A stretch of DNA of 64,000 nt from an uncultured Saprospiraceae bacterium (GTDB lineage: Bacteria > Bacteroidota > Bacteroidia > Chitinophagales > Saprospiraceae): assembly GCA_937944245.1 (NCBI GenBank), contig CALDYY010000076.1, positions 27,000 through 90,999 of the forward strand, written 5' to 3'. The translations under genes were made by a program, and so were the position numbers. Of this stretch, positions 18,712 through 27,967 are shown piece after piece. The notes under the pieces are model-generated. The model worked only from the letters and a program-made list of their open reading frames with translations. It was not told where the DNA came from and did not search any database. Positions within the stretch are counted from its first letter, which is position 1, and the number at the start of each line of letters is the position of its first letter.

Positions 18712-20544
18712 ATGAATTACCTTCTCTCTACCCTGCTCGATAGGACGATTAGTTTCTTTGAACAACTGATTGGCAAAAAATATATATCAGGAATGGGGGC
18801 TATTCCTCATACTGCTGGAGTTTATTTTCGTGTTTGGGCACCTCATGCACGAGAAGTATATGTTACTGGAAGTTTTGATAACTGGTCAAAAACAACTCAC
18901 CGACTTAGGCATGAAGCTAATGGTTACTTTGGTGGTAATGTGCCTACCGCAAAAATTGGAGAGGAATATAAGTTTTATCTACAAACACCTTTTGGTAATT
19001 TTTTGCGCAACGACCCCTATTCCAAGCAAATGACAAACTCAGCAGGAAATAGTGTTATTTACGACTCAAGTTTTGATTGGGAAAATGATCATCATTTTAA
19101 AATTGCTAACTGGAATGAATTAATCATTTATGAAATGCACGTCGGAACTTTTTATAGAAAAAATCCTAATGTACCAGGGAATTTGTACGATGCTATTGAA
19201 AAACTAGATTACCTCAAAGAGCTAGGTATTAATGCTATACAGCTAATGCCCATTACAGAATTTCCGGGCGATTTATCATGGGGATATAATCCAGCACATC
19301 CATTTGCTGTGGAGTCAAGCTATGGCGGTCCGCTTGGGTTGAAAGAATTTATCAAAGCTGCACATAAAAAAGAAATGGCGGTTATCATAGATGTGGTATA
19401 TAACCACTTCGGTCCTAGCGATTTAGATTTATGGCAATTTGATGGATGGTCGCAAAACGGTGGCGGTGGAATCTATTTTTACAATGACTGGCGTGCCGAA
19501 ACTCCATGGGGACACACCCGTCCAGATTATGGTCGTCCAGAAGTACGGCAGTTCATTCGCGATAACGCCTTAATGTGGTTAGAAGAATTTCATGCAGACG
19601 GACTGCGCATGGATATGACAGCTTACATAAGGAATGTGCGTGCGGACGGAAATCCACAAAACGACATCAAAGAAGGACACGACATGATGAGGTGGATTAA
19701 CCATGAAATTGATCAACGATTTTCGGGCAAAATTATCATTGCAGAGGATATGCACCAGCTACATTATGTCACTGAAAGAACCCAAAACGGCGGATTGGGT
19801 TATGACACACAATGGGATGCTAAGTTTGTTCATACTATCAGGGAAGCACTAATTCAACCTGAAGATACAAGAAGAAAGTTACAAATGGTTGAATCCGCTA
19901 TTCACCATAAATACAATAGTGATGCTTTCAGGCGAATTGTTTACACAGAATCGCATGACGAAGTTGCCAATGGAAAAGCAAGGTTGCCAGAAGAAATTTC
20001 GCCAGGCAAAGCAGATAGCTGGTTCTCCAAGAAGAGAGCTGCTTTAGGCATGGTGATGGTGATGACCTCACCTGGTATCCCAATGATTTTTCAAGGACAG
20101 CCACTACTTAAAGATAAATGGTTTTCAGATACTTATCCTATTGATTGGCGCAGGATGGAACAGTTTAAGGGCAATGTAAAATTGTATCAGGATTTAATGC
20201 GGTTGCGACGCAACTGGTACAACCATACTCGCGGATTGCGGGGGCATCATGTAAAAACGATTTATGTTAGCCAAACACAAGGTATTTTAGCGTATCATCG
20301 TTGGGAAAATGGCGGTAAGAGAGATAGTGTAGTTGTTGTTCTTAATTTTTATAATCAAAAACAAGAGCAAATCATACTATCGTTTCCTGCAACAGGAAAG
20401 TGGACTACTCATTTTAATAGTGATTCAAGTATATATGACACAGAATACACTAATTACGGAACAAAGGAAGTCGTAACAGATCAATCGGGAAAAGGTGTTT
20501 TACAAATTGCACCTTACAGCGCACTTATTTTGTCTCAAGTTTAG
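18712..20544 (+). CDS. GH13 alpha-glucan enzyme, branching-enzyme-like
   Basis: This 610-residue protein has no signal peptide, so it is cytoplasmic. Residues 35-125 form a CBM48/Ig-like N-domain (FRVWAPHAREVYVTGSFDNW). Residues 135-480 form the GH13 barrel with all four conserved regions: DVVYNH (227-232), DGLRMD with nucleophile Asp301, IIAEDMH with acid/base Glu345, and ESHDEV with Asp416. The SHDEV-AN-GKARLPEEI stretch resembles glycogen branching enzymes, while the VVYNHFGP and RPDYG segments also occur in TreZ-type trehalohydrolases. A glycogen-branching or related glucan-remodelling role is most likely. No other glycogen gene is adjacent. Confidence 0.8.
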   Translation: MNYLLSTLLDRTISFFEQLIGKKYISGMGAIPHTAGVYFRVWAPHAREVYVTGSFDNWSKTTHRLRHEANGYFGGNVPTAKIGEEYKFYLQTPFGNFLRNDPYSKQMTNSAGNSVIYDSSFDWENDHHFKIANWNELIIYEMHVGTFYRKNPNVPGNLYDAIEKLDYLKELGINAIQLMPITEFPGDLSWGYNPAHPFAVESSYGGPLGLKEFIKAAHKKEMAVIIDVVYNHFGPSDLDLWQFDGWSQNGGGGIYFYNDWRAETPWGHTRPDYGRPEVRQFIRDNALMWLEEFHADGLRMDMTAYIRNVRADGNPQNDIKEGHDMMRWINHEIDQRFSGKIIIAEDMHQLHYVTERTQNGGLGYDTQWDAKFVHTIREALIQPEDTRRKLQMVESAIHHKYNSDAFRRIVYTESHDEVANGKARLPEEISPGKADSWFSKKRAALGMVMVMTSPGIPMIFQGQPLLKDKWFSDTYPIDWRRMEQFKGNVKLYQDLMRLRRNWYNHTRGLRGHHVKTIYVSQTQGILAYHRWENGGKRDSVVVVLNFYNQKQEQIILSFPATGKWTTHFNSDSSIYDTEYTNYGTKEVVTDQSGKGVLQIAPYSALILSQV

Positions 20545-20617
20545 AAGAAAATCAAAAATGTTTATAGAAGAAATATATTTTTGCTTTTGCATAACACAAA
20601 GTAAAAAATTTTATCAC

Positions 20618-21961
20618 ATGAAGCATTTTTTTTTACAATTTAGAATATTTTTTGTTTGTACTTTTCTTTTTTCTCCAGCGCTTCACAGTCAGAAAAAAAA
20701 TATAAAAGAATTAGAAGAGAAAATAATAAATTCACCAGTATTTAGCCAAATATTTACAGGTTTTGCATTATACCATCCTAAGCAAGATAATTTTCTATAT
20801 ACTCACGAGGCTGAAAAATATTACACGCCAGCCTCTAATACAAAATTATTTACCCTCTACACAAGCCTTGTTGTGCTTGGCGATTCTATTCCTACTTTAG
20901 TTTATCAAGAAACAGATACTGCTATTATTTTTTGGGGAGCAGGCGACCCCTCTTTTCTAAATCCGTTACTTCCAAAGGATACTAGTGTACTTTCTTTTTT
21001 AAAAAATACGACTAAAAAACTTTATTTTTCTGGACATAATTTTAAAGATGTACGCTTTGGTCCTGGTTGGTCTTGGGATGATTATAATTACACCTATCAA
21101 ACAGAAAAATCGCCATTACCGATATATGGAAATAACGTAACATTTAGTCAAAAAAATAATCAATTAGGGTTTAAAGCAATTCCCACTTTTTTCCAAAAAA
21201 ATGTGCAACTTAATCCTGATTTACCTAATCAAAGACCTCAGTTTTCAAGGGCTATGAATGAAAATAGTTTTGAATGTAACACGGCTGCACTAAGTGGTAA
21301 TAAAAAATATACCATTACCCTTCCATTCAGATATTCTGATGAACTTCTGGTGGCACTGTTAACAGATACTTTAAAAAAGCCTGTTTACTTACAGACCGAC
21401 CCTATTCCCGCTTCGGATATTCAATATCTATACAGCAAAGTACCAGCAGATAGTATTTATCAATTAATGATGAAACAAAGTGATAATTTTGTGGCAGAGC
21501 AGCTATTAAATGCCTGTGCTAATAAACTATTCGGGGTGCAAGACCCCAATTTAATTATAGATTATGCTACCAAGAATTTACTTAATGATCTACCACACAT
21601 TCCTCGTTGGGTGGACGGCTCGGGATTATCTCGTTATAATTTATTTACACCTAAAAGTATAGCCGTAATATTGAAAAAAATATACAATACTATTCCTCAA
21701 GAAAGATTATTCAATATTTTTGCTGCGGGTGGCGTTTCGGGAACAATAGAAAATTGGTATGCATCAGAAGGAAAGGCTGTACCTTATATCTATGCAAAAA
21801 CGGGAACTCTAAGCAATAAACACTGTCTAAGTGGTTATATTGTTACCAAAAAAAATGAAGTTCTAATATTTAGCTTTATGCACAATAACTATTTAGGAAG
21901 TACCAATCCTATTAGAAGAGAGATGCAAAATGTACTAGAATATATTAGAGATAACTTTTAA
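20618..21961 (+). CDS. dacB: D-alanyl-D-alanine carboxypeptidase, PBP4/S13 type
   Basis: The enzyme trims peptide stems of peptidoglycan (D,D-carboxypeptidase or endopeptidase) in the periplasm. I place the start at 20618 because it gives a clean signal peptide (MKHFFLQFRIFFVCTFLFSP, cleaved near LHSQ); the frame is open further upstream but into the preceding gene. The 447-residue product has the three penicillin-binding motifs: SxxK as SNTK with Ser73 and Lys76, SxN as SDN in the middle, and KTG as AKTGTLSNKH near the C-terminus. It lies 73 bases after the GH13 gene and 19 before an Ate-like gene, all forward. Confidence 0.88.
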   Translation: MKHFFLQFRIFFVCTFLFSPALHSQKKNIKELEEKIINSPVFSQIFTGFALYHPKQDNFLYTHEAEKYYTPASNTKLFTLYTSLVVLGDSIPTLVYQETDTAIIFWGAGDPSFLNPLLPKDTSVLSFLKNTTKKLYFSGHNFKDVRFGPGWSWDDYNYTYQTEKSPLPIYGNNVTFSQKNNQLGFKAIPTFFQKNVQLNPDLPNQRPQFSRAMNENSFECNTAALSGNKKYTITLPFRYSDELLVALLTDTLKKPVYLQTDPIPASDIQYLYSKVPADSIYQLMMKQSDNFVAEQLLNACANKLFGVQDPNLIIDYATKNLLNDLPHIPRWVDGSGLSRYNLFTPKSIAVILKKIYNTIPQERLFNIFAAGGVSGTIENWYASEGKAVPYIYAKTGTLSNKHCLSGYIVTKKNEVLIFSFMHNNYLGSTNPIRREMQNVLEYIRDNF

Positions 21962-21980
21962 TCTAAATATATAGTTTGAG

Positions 21981-22760
21981 ATGAGAATTTTCTTTTCAGA
22001 AAGCAATAACGATTATGCTACTTATACCTTTAATTACGCTATCTATGCTATTGCCGAACAACTGGAAGAATTAGAAAGCATTTACAATCAAGGATTTTTA
22101 CCTTACTCTAGCAACATTACACTTCAACGAGAAATTTTTTATTTAGCAAGAAGTTTGCGTGTAAATATAGCACAGTTCGAGGATTCTTCTGAAAACAGAA
22201 GAGTAGATAGAAAAGTGCAGGCTTTAAACATATCCTTTGAATTGATTCCTAAAAATGCAATTGACATAAATGATTCGGCATTTTTAGATTTCTGCTTGAG
22301 TTATGCTCAAGAGCGTTTCTCTAATAATGCAATGAATGAAGCGCGATTTAAGTATATTTTAAGTCGAGAAACAGGAACGCATTGGCTCGTATTTAAGCGC
22401 GAAGAAAAAGTATTAGCCTACGTCTTACTAGCCATTCATGGTAAAGCAATTCATTACTGGTATGCTTTTTTTGATGCTACTTACTTAGAAGAATATCCTT
22501 TAGGTAAATGGATTATGTGGCGAAGCATAAAATGGGCAAAAGAAAATAATTACGACCATGTTTATTTAGGCACTTGTTATGGAAATTCAGCATTATATAA
22601 AACAAGGGACTTCAAAGGATTATCTTTTTTTGATGGTTATGGTTGGAATAATAGTATTAATACGTTAAAAGAATTATGCAAAACAGATGATGAACTAAAA
22701 ACAAGCGACCGATTCAAACTAGAAGCGAATCAAAATGAGATTATTACTTCATTATTGTAA
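21981..22760 (+). CDS. Arginyltransferase (Ate/Bpt)-like protein
   Basis: This 259-residue protein resembles aminoacyl-tRNA-protein transferases of the N-degron pathway, which attach Leu or Arg to N-terminal residues. The C-terminal GNAT-like half contains HYWYAFFDATYLEEYPLGKWIMWRSIKWAKENNYDHVYLGTCY, which corresponds to the Ate1/Bpt core (F-D-P-x...LG...A...Y-x-YLG...YK). The N-terminal half has the expected layout (LARSLRVNIAQFEDSSENRRVDRKVQ), but the usual paired cysteines are absent; the equivalent position reads FLPYSSN. The last 17 bases overlap the convergent flippase gene. A plain GNAT acyltransferase is the main alternative. Confidence 0.55.
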   Translation: MRIFFSESNNDYATYTFNYAIYAIAEQLEELESIYNQGFLPYSSNITLQREIFYLARSLRVNIAQFEDSSENRRVDRKVQALNISFELIPKNAIDINDSAFLDFCLSYAQERFSNNAMNEARFKYILSRETGTHWLVFKREEKVLAYVLLAIHGKAIHYWYAFFDATYLEEYPLGKWIMWRSIKWAKENNYDHVYLGTCYGNSALYKTRDFKGLSFFDGYGWNNSINTLKELCKTDDELKTSDRFKLEANQNEIITSLL

Positions 22761-24045
22761 GAATAACAGCAGCAATCAGTAAAACACTATATAAACCCAA
22801 CCATTTAGTATTGGTATATTGATGAATACTAATATTAAATTTTTGTTTCAAATAAACAGCATGCACTATCTTCTCAAAGGTATAAGCAATCATCGTACCC
22901 AGTGCAATTCCCATTAATCCCATATATTGAATAAGGAAAATACTGCTTAATACATTGATAAACAGTTCTATAATAGAAACCCTCATCACAAAGTTATTTT
23001 GGTCTAAACCAATTAATAAAGTATGTGGAAAGAAAAAACGGTTTACTAAAATCAATAAGTAAATACAAAATACATCAGCACTTTCTATAAAGGCGGCATT
23101 GAAAAAAAGTAAATATAATTCTCTACTAAAAATTGCCATTAAAATAGATAATGGGAAGAAAAGGTGCAATAAACGAGTTGACTTTTTTTTGAGTTCTTCT
23201 AGTGCCACTTCTACACCAACGGCAATTTGGGGTAAAATGGCATGACTAAAAGCAGTTGCCACTGCCAGTGTTAATGGTAACTCTCTAGCACCATAACGAA
23301 AAATAGCGAACTGTTTTTGGTCACCATCGTAGTACCAACCCACTAACCAACTATCAAATACTTGAGCAAAACCACCTAAAAGCGAATAAATAATAAGTGG
23401 TGAGGACAATTTTAATAATTCCCATAGCAAACTATAGTCAAAATGGATACGAGCATATCTAAACTGTAAAATACATACCCAAATGAACTTTATCATCGCT
23501 AAAATGGCTAAACCTATAAAACTTTCTTTAAAAGTGTAGCCTAAATAAATTGGGGCTAAAATAACCAAGAGGTGTACTCCAAAACTAAGCACCGCAAACC
23601 AAACAATAGGTAAAGCCTTGTTTTTGAGTAAATAAATTGTTTCTACTAGATAAGTTGGAATATTAAAAAATAAATAAATCAAAAATAAATTAAAATGACT
23701 TAATGAAGTTTGCTTGGTTAGCAGATAAACGATGTTTTGCTGCCCTAGAAATAAAATAGTAGTAGCGACCAAACTTAAAATAACAAAAAAAAGGAAAATT
23801 TGAAAAAAAATCTGCGCTTGTTCTTCATCAGTTTTTCTGGGGTAAAGTGTCAAAAAGCCTTGCGTCATGCCATTTACCCAAAAAAAACTGATAGAAAACA
23901 GTACGAACATCAGCATTTCGTAATTGCCGATTTCTACTTCGCTAATACCACTTTTAGCTAATAAAATAGCCGTTAGAATGATAGAAATTTGCCTAAGTAC
24001 ATGAAATACTTGAAATGCACTAGAAGCAGTGAGTGAATATTTCAT
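22744..24045 (-). CDS. Polysaccharide flippase-like membrane protein (MATE/Wzx superfamily)
   Basis: This 433-residue integral membrane protein has about 12 hydrophobic segments spread over its length (for example MLMFVLFSISFFWVNGMTQG, YLVETIYLLKN, YSLLGGFAQVFDSWLVGWYY). Composition and topology fit the Wzx/RfbX oligosaccharide flippases of the MATE-like superfamily, which move lipid-linked sugars across the inner membrane. No glycosyltransferase genes are adjacent, so this is an isolated copy. Its 3' end overlaps the end of the forward Ate-like gene by 17 bases. Confidence 0.75.
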   Translation of the reverse strand: MKYSLTASSAFQVFHVLRQISIILTAILLAKSGISEVEIGNYEMLMFVLFSISFFWVNGMTQGFLTLYPRKTDEEQAQIFFQIFLFFVILSLVATTILFLGQQNIVYLLTKQTSLSHFNLFLIYLFFNIPTYLVETIYLLKNKALPIVWFAVLSFGVHLLVILAPIYLGYTFKESFIGLAILAMIKFIWVCILQFRYARIHFDYSLLWELLKLSSPLIIYSLLGGFAQVFDSWLVGWYYDGDQKQFAIFRYGARELPLTLAVATAFSHAILPQIAVGVEVALEELKKKSTRLLHLFFPLSILMAIFSRELYLLFFNAAFIESADVFCIYLLILVNRFFFPHTLLIGLDQNNFVMRVSIIELFINVLSSIFLIQYMGLMGIALGTMIAYTFEKIVHAVYLKQKFNISIHQYTNTKWLGLYSVLLIAAVILTIMK

Positions 24046-24107
24046 ATACTTAGGCGTGAAATAAGATCAAATTCAATATAGAAAAATAGTAGGATAATAA
24101 TGAATTT

Positions 24108-25445
24108 TTAGTCAATAAATTCATCTTTCTTTTTAAAAGCCACACCATATTGCTCCATTTCTTCAAGTGCCGGTTTATAAAATTCACGCATTACAGGAAC
24201 ATGTAACCCTTTAACAGTAATCTTTTTTTCAACAAAATATTTAGCAAAAATACCGATAGGTAATCCAATAATTTTAGACATAGCCGTATATATTCCATCT
24301 TCTCCGCTCAAGGTTAATGTAGCCGTTCTTCGTTTTTTCGCGCCATCAAGCAAATAATCAATTTCATGCTTCATCACAACCAAATCTTTCTCATCAGCAT
24401 CAAGTTGCCATTTTTCGAGTAACAAATGCTCTAGTATTAGCGCTGGGGTAGCATTAGGTAGGTTAATTTTCTTTTTTCTGAACAATCCCAGCCAAGTTAG
24501 TTTATTCATAATCGGCGATTCTACATGCTCTCCCAGCAATTTTGCCACTCTTTCTTTAACTGAATTACCTTCTTCTTTACTAGAATAAGCATCCATCCAT
24601 TCATGATAAGTAATTTCATCGGAATTTAATACAGGAAAATCTCCATCGGTCAAACCTAGCTGAATCAAAGCATTCCACGCTTCACAAAAACCAGGATAGC
24701 GCAACGTCCCTTTTAAAACATTAGGAATATTTTGCAAGCCATAAAATTCTCTATACAGCAGCGAATCTCGGTTAATGTAGGCTTCTAAGTTCCCTAAGCC
24801 ATCTATTTCGACCGTTTGCGTTTGTTGAAACAAGTTGCTGTAAGGAATAAACTTAAGCCTATTATTTTCTAAATACTGTGCTGTGCCTTGCCCTGCTAAT
24901 ACCACATTTCTTGGATTCCAAGTAAATTTATAATCCCAAGGGTTTTCTTTATTTTTCTCAGCAATTAATCCTCCTGTATAAGATTTAAAGGAAAGAATTT
25001 TAGCTCCTTCCGCTCTAAGCTCATCTAATTCGTTTTTTGCAGACATATGATCTAGTCCCGGGTCTAAGCCCATCTCTCCCATGAACAAAAGTTCCTTATC
25101 TCGTGCTTCATCACCAAGACGGTACATCTCTTTAGTAACATAAGAAGAAGTAATGACGGGTTTATTTAATTTGATGCAATCGTACGCTACCTCCAAATGT
25201 AAATGCGCAGGCAGTAATGTAATCACCAAATCCGCTCTAGAGATAAGGTCTTTCTTGTCATTAGTTTTCATCACGTCTAGCCAAGTTGCTTGACCTCTAG
25301 GATGCCCATTTATTTTTTGTTTTGCAGATTCTAAGTTAGTATCTGCTACCATAATATTCCACTTGTAAGCCTCTGCATGGTTAAGCATGTATTGGATGAG
25401 TGCAGCAGAAGAACGACCTGATCCTATGATTAAAACGCGATTCAT
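24108..25445 (-). CDS. Saccharopine dehydrogenase family oxidoreductase
   Basis: The 445-residue protein starts with a Rossmann NAD(P) motif, IIGSGRSSAALIQYML (residues 5-20). A GEMGLDPGLDHMSA segment near residue 140 and a long C-terminal domain (SLLYREFYGLQ, TLRYPGFCEAWN) match the saccharopine dehydrogenase (L-glutamate-forming) or spermidine-synthase-fused homologues. The family catalyses oxidative cleavage of saccharopine in lysine metabolism. No lysine-ketoglutarate reductase is adjacent. The gene lies 100 bases after dnaG on the same strand, without an obvious promoter between them. Confidence 0.8.
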   Translation of the reverse strand: MNRVLIIGSGRSSAALIQYMLNHAEAYKWNIMVADTNLESAKQKINGHPRGQATWLDVMKTNDKKDLISRADLVITLLPAHLHLEVAYDCIKLNKPVITSSYVTKEMYRLGDEARDKELLFMGEMGLDPGLDHMSAKNELDELRAEGAKILSFKSYTGGLIAEKNKENPWDYKFTWNPRNVVLAGQGTAQYLENNRLKFIPYSNLFQQTQTVEIDGLGNLEAYINRDSLLYREFYGLQNIPNVLKGTLRYPGFCEAWNALIQLGLTDGDFPVLNSDEITYHEWMDAYSSKEEGNSVKERVAKLLGEHVESPIMNKLTWLGLFRKKKINLPNATPALILEHLLLEKWQLDADEKDLVVMKHEIDYLLDGAKKRRTATLTLSGEDGIYTAMSKIIGLPIGIFAKYFVEKKITVKGLHVPVMREFYKPALEEMEQYGVAFKKKDEFID

Positions 25446-25545
25446 AAAATCTATTAAAATTTAATAATCAAAAACAAGCCGCAATATAACGCATTCAATA
25501 GATATTCATCCATTTTATTTTAGGGCTTGCTATCAGTAACTTTGG

Positions 25546-27471
25546 TCAATCTAAAATAACCGTATTTAATTCTTTTGCCAAGCCATTGCGAATAGTAAGC
25601 AGTTTCTGCTGTACTTTTAGTAAGGTCATTAATTTATCAGTGTCTGCCTCTGCCTGTATCCGTTTTTGATTTTCTGCACACATTCGCATAATTTTGTGCA
25701 ACTTAAATCGCTTTACGCCTTGCTCACTATCATTTGTAAAATTTTGGTCTGGCATCTTCTGGGTATTCAAGAAAATCTCTCGTTCCTCCCATCCTGGACT
25801 AATTTCATATTGAGAAGAAGTCAAATCGAGTGCTAATTGCCGAATGGCAGGGTTATCGTGATAAAGAAAGAAATTGCCATCCACTAATTCTCCATTTTTT
25901 AAGCGTTGACGTGTTTCTTTTACGACTAATTTGTACAACGAATCATCAAAATTTTCGATAACATCTTCTATATTGTCCAAAATAAATTGGGCAACTGTTT
26001 TATTTTTTGTGGATACTTCCTTTTCCTTTTTAAATATTGCGTCTCCACCTGTAATTAGGAGGCGAACAATGTCGCGTTCTTGAAATTCATGCGTAGCGGG
26101 CGAAGCCTCCTGCCCCTCTCTGCGCAATTTAGCAGGTACAGCCGTTCTAGTAGCTTCTTGAGGTTTTGACTTTTGATGAGCTTTTGAAAGCAATCGGTTC
26201 ACTTCCGAGTGAAGGACTACTTCCTCAATTTCCATTAAATCACTGCACTGCTTAACATAAACAGAACGTTTGATGTTATCAGGAATCTTTGAAACGGTTT
26301 CAATAATATCTTTTATCAATAAGGATTTTTTAATGGGGTCGTTAGCAGCATCTTCAAGTAATAAATTGATTTTAAAGAAGATAAAATCCTTTGCCTCCTC
26401 CTGAACATACTGCCGAAATTGCGTTGCACCTACTTTTTGAATATAAGAATCAGGGTCTTCACCATCGGGCAATAGCACAATTTTAACATTCATGTCTTGC
26501 TCCAGTACCAAATCAAGTCCTCTCAACGCCGCTTTTATCCCTGCGGTATCTCCATCGTAGATAATTTTTATGTTCTGTGTATAGCGTTTAATGAGTTGAA
26601 TCTGCCCAACAGTAAGTGAAGTTCCAGAGGATGCAACTACATTTTCTACACCAGCTTGGCTCAGCGAAATAACATCGGTGTAACCTTCTACTAAAATACA
26701 TTCTTCTTCCTTGCGAATGGCTTGCTTAGCAAAACAAAGACCGTACAATACCTTATTCTTGATGTAAACATCTGTTTCTGGCGAATTTATGTACTTAGGT
26801 ACTTTCTTATCTTTCTTTAAAGTTCTTCCTGCAAAGGCAATTGGCTTGCCAGAAAGGTTATGAATGGTAAACATTACTCGCTCTTTGAAAAAATCTTGGT
26901 CATACTGGCTAGTCAGTCCTAATTTTTTTAGCAAATCAATTTGATAACCTGCCTTTGTAGCACTTTTAGTAAAAGCATCTGGCGTTGTAGGTGCAAAACC
27001 TAAATCAAATTTCTTAATGGTTTGCTCATTAAAACCTCGTTCTTTAAAATAAGATAATCCAACACTTTTACCTTCAGAAGTCTGAAATAACTGCTGCCGA
27101 TAGAAGTCCACTGCATATTGATTGACCAAATGCAGACTTTCTTGCATTTGCTGTGCCATACGTTCTTCTACCGAAAACTCTTTTTCCTGAATCTCAATGT
27201 TATATTTTCTAGCTAAGTAACGTAACGCCTCAGGAAAGGTCAAATTTTCATGCTCCATCAAAAACTGAACAGGTGTTCCACCCTTACCGCAACCAAAACA
27301 TTTAGCAATATTCTTAGTGGTCGAAACCGTAAATGAAGGCGTTTTCTCATTGTGGAAAGGGCATAAACCAATTAAGTTAACACCTCTACGTTTTAAATTC
27401 ACAAACTCCCCAACGACATCTTCAATTTTTGCCGCCTCTATAATCGCATCTACCGTTGCTTTATCTATCAT
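25546..27471 (-). CDS. dnaG: DNA primase DnaG
   Basis: DnaG makes the RNA primers of chromosome replication. The 641-residue protein has the three usual domains. The CHC2 zinc ribbon uses Cys37, His40, Cys58 and Cys61 (CPFHNEKTPSF and CFGCGKGG). The catalytic TOPRIM core (about 255-345) shows ILVEGYTDVISLSQAG, ASSGTSLT and IIYDGDTAGIKAA. The C-terminal helicase-binding part (450-641) is divergent, as in other Bacteroidota. Upstream on the reverse strand lies a good TTG-N21-TAACTTTG promoter. Confidence 0.97.
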   Translation of the reverse strand: MIDKATVDAIIEAAKIEDVVGEFVNLKRRGVNLIGLCPFHNEKTPSFTVSTTKNIAKCFGCGKGGTPVQFLMEHENLTFPEALRYLARKYNIEIQEKEFSVEERMAQQMQESLHLVNQYAVDFYRQQLFQTSEGKSVGLSYFKERGFNEQTIKKFDLGFAPTTPDAFTKSATKAGYQIDLLKKLGLTSQYDQDFFKERVMFTIHNLSGKPIAFAGRTLKKDKKVPKYINSPETDVYIKNKVLYGLCFAKQAIRKEEECILVEGYTDVISLSQAGVENVVASSGTSLTVGQIQLIKRYTQNIKIIYDGDTAGIKAALRGLDLVLEQDMNVKIVLLPDGEDPDSYIQKVGATQFRQYVQEEAKDFIFFKINLLLEDAANDPIKKSLLIKDIIETVSKIPDNIKRSVYVKQCSDLMEIEEVVLHSEVNRLLSKAHQKSKPQEATRTAVPAKLRREGQEASPATHEFQERDIVRLLITGGDAIFKKEKEVSTKNKTVAQFILDNIEDVIENFDDSLYKLVVKETRQRLKNGELVDGNFFLYHDNPAIRQLALDLTSSQYEISPGWEEREIFLNTQKMPDQNFTNDSEQGVKRFKLHKIMRMCAENQKRIQAEADTDKLMTLLKVQQKLLTIRNGLAKELNTVILD

Positions 27472-27525
27472 AATTAATTAATGTGTACTTATCGCTAGTA
27501 TTTTTTCCTTTAAAGAACAATCAAA

Positions 27526-27557
27526 CAAAGTTACCGCTTAATTTAATGTTGAATCAA
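27526..27557 (-). promoter_or_regulatory. Probable dnaG promoter
   Basis: On the reverse strand TTG (27557-27555) is followed after 21 bases by TAACTTTG (27533-27526), close to the Bacteroidota consensus TTTG-N19-21-TAnnTTTG. The -7 box lies 54 bases upstream of the dnaG start codon. Confidence 0.6.
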
Positions 27558-27730
27558 TTTTATTTTTTCTTAAAAAGAATTGACAATCAAACACTTAATC
27601 TAATAAAATGAAAATTATTAAAAAATAATACCCAAAAAAGATTACTTTATTTAAACTCCTACGTCAAAAAGACAAATGAATAACTCCAGCGAATTTTCGC
27701 TAAAAAAGAATCAAAAGATTTATTAATGGG

Positions 27731-27790
27731 TGTTCTCATAGTGTGTGGACTGCCCTGTGTTGAAATATACGCAGGGTGGCTTTTTAAAGA
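27731..27790 (+). promoter_or_regulatory. pyr leader element, copy 1 (motif plus hairpin)
   Basis: The motif TGTTCTCATAGTGTGTG (27731-27747) is followed by a hairpin in which CTGCCCTG (27750-27757) pairs with CAGGGTGG (27772-27779), including two wobble pairs, then CTTTTT. The loop is 14 nt. The same 17 bases recur at 27862. The layout suggests a transcribed RNA element with a weak terminator. Whether PyrR or another factor binds it is unknown. Confidence 0.55.
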
Positions 27791-27861
27791 GCCAAACGAG
27801 TAAATGCAGTATATAGTAAATTAGTTTTATACCCCAATTAATCAAAAAATTATATTTTGGA

Positions 27862-27912
27862 TGTTCTCATAGTGTGTGTTGATTGCCTTCATTGGGAAGG
27901 CAATTTTTATTT
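27862..27912 (+). promoter_or_regulatory. pyr leader element, copy 2 (motif plus terminator)
   Basis: The identical 17-nt motif (27862-27878) is followed by ATTGCCTTC (27882-27890) pairing perfectly with GAAGGCAAT (27896-27904) around a 5-nt loop, then a T-rich run (TTTTATTTTA). This is a good intrinsic terminator placed 56 bases before pyrR, so readthrough would have to be controlled. The stem bases differ from copy 1 but pairing is kept on both sides, as expected for a conserved RNA structure. Confidence 0.6.
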
Positions 27913-27967
27913 TATCCCATTTCATTTTTACTTTCATTTCTTGATTAAGCTGCTTACTTTTGCTGTA

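Larger units (their letters stand above)
27472..27967. other. Divergent regulatory region between dnaG and pyrR, 496 bp
   Basis: This A/T-rich region separates the reverse dnaG from the forward pyrR. It contains the dnaG promoter (27526-27557), a short AGCGAA-TT-TTCGCT hairpin (27688-27701) and two copies of a 17-nt motif, each followed by a terminator-like hairpin (27731-27790 and 27862-27912), described separately. No longer protein gene is supported here; a 25-codon ORF at 27726-27803 is noted but not accepted. Confidence 0.7.

Noticed and set aside
27726..27803. A 25-codon ORF inside the first pyr leader element, in frame with a similar reading of the second copy
   Set aside because: The shared residues (VLIVC) simply follow from the repeated 17-nt DNA motif. 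The second copy has no ATG in this frame, and the codons do not point to a regulatory amino acid as in the Phe/Tyr leader.
27857..27967. An N-terminal extension of PyrR starting at a TTG
   Set aside because: The extension translates the leader hairpin, and the ATG at 27968 gives a product of normal PyrR length.
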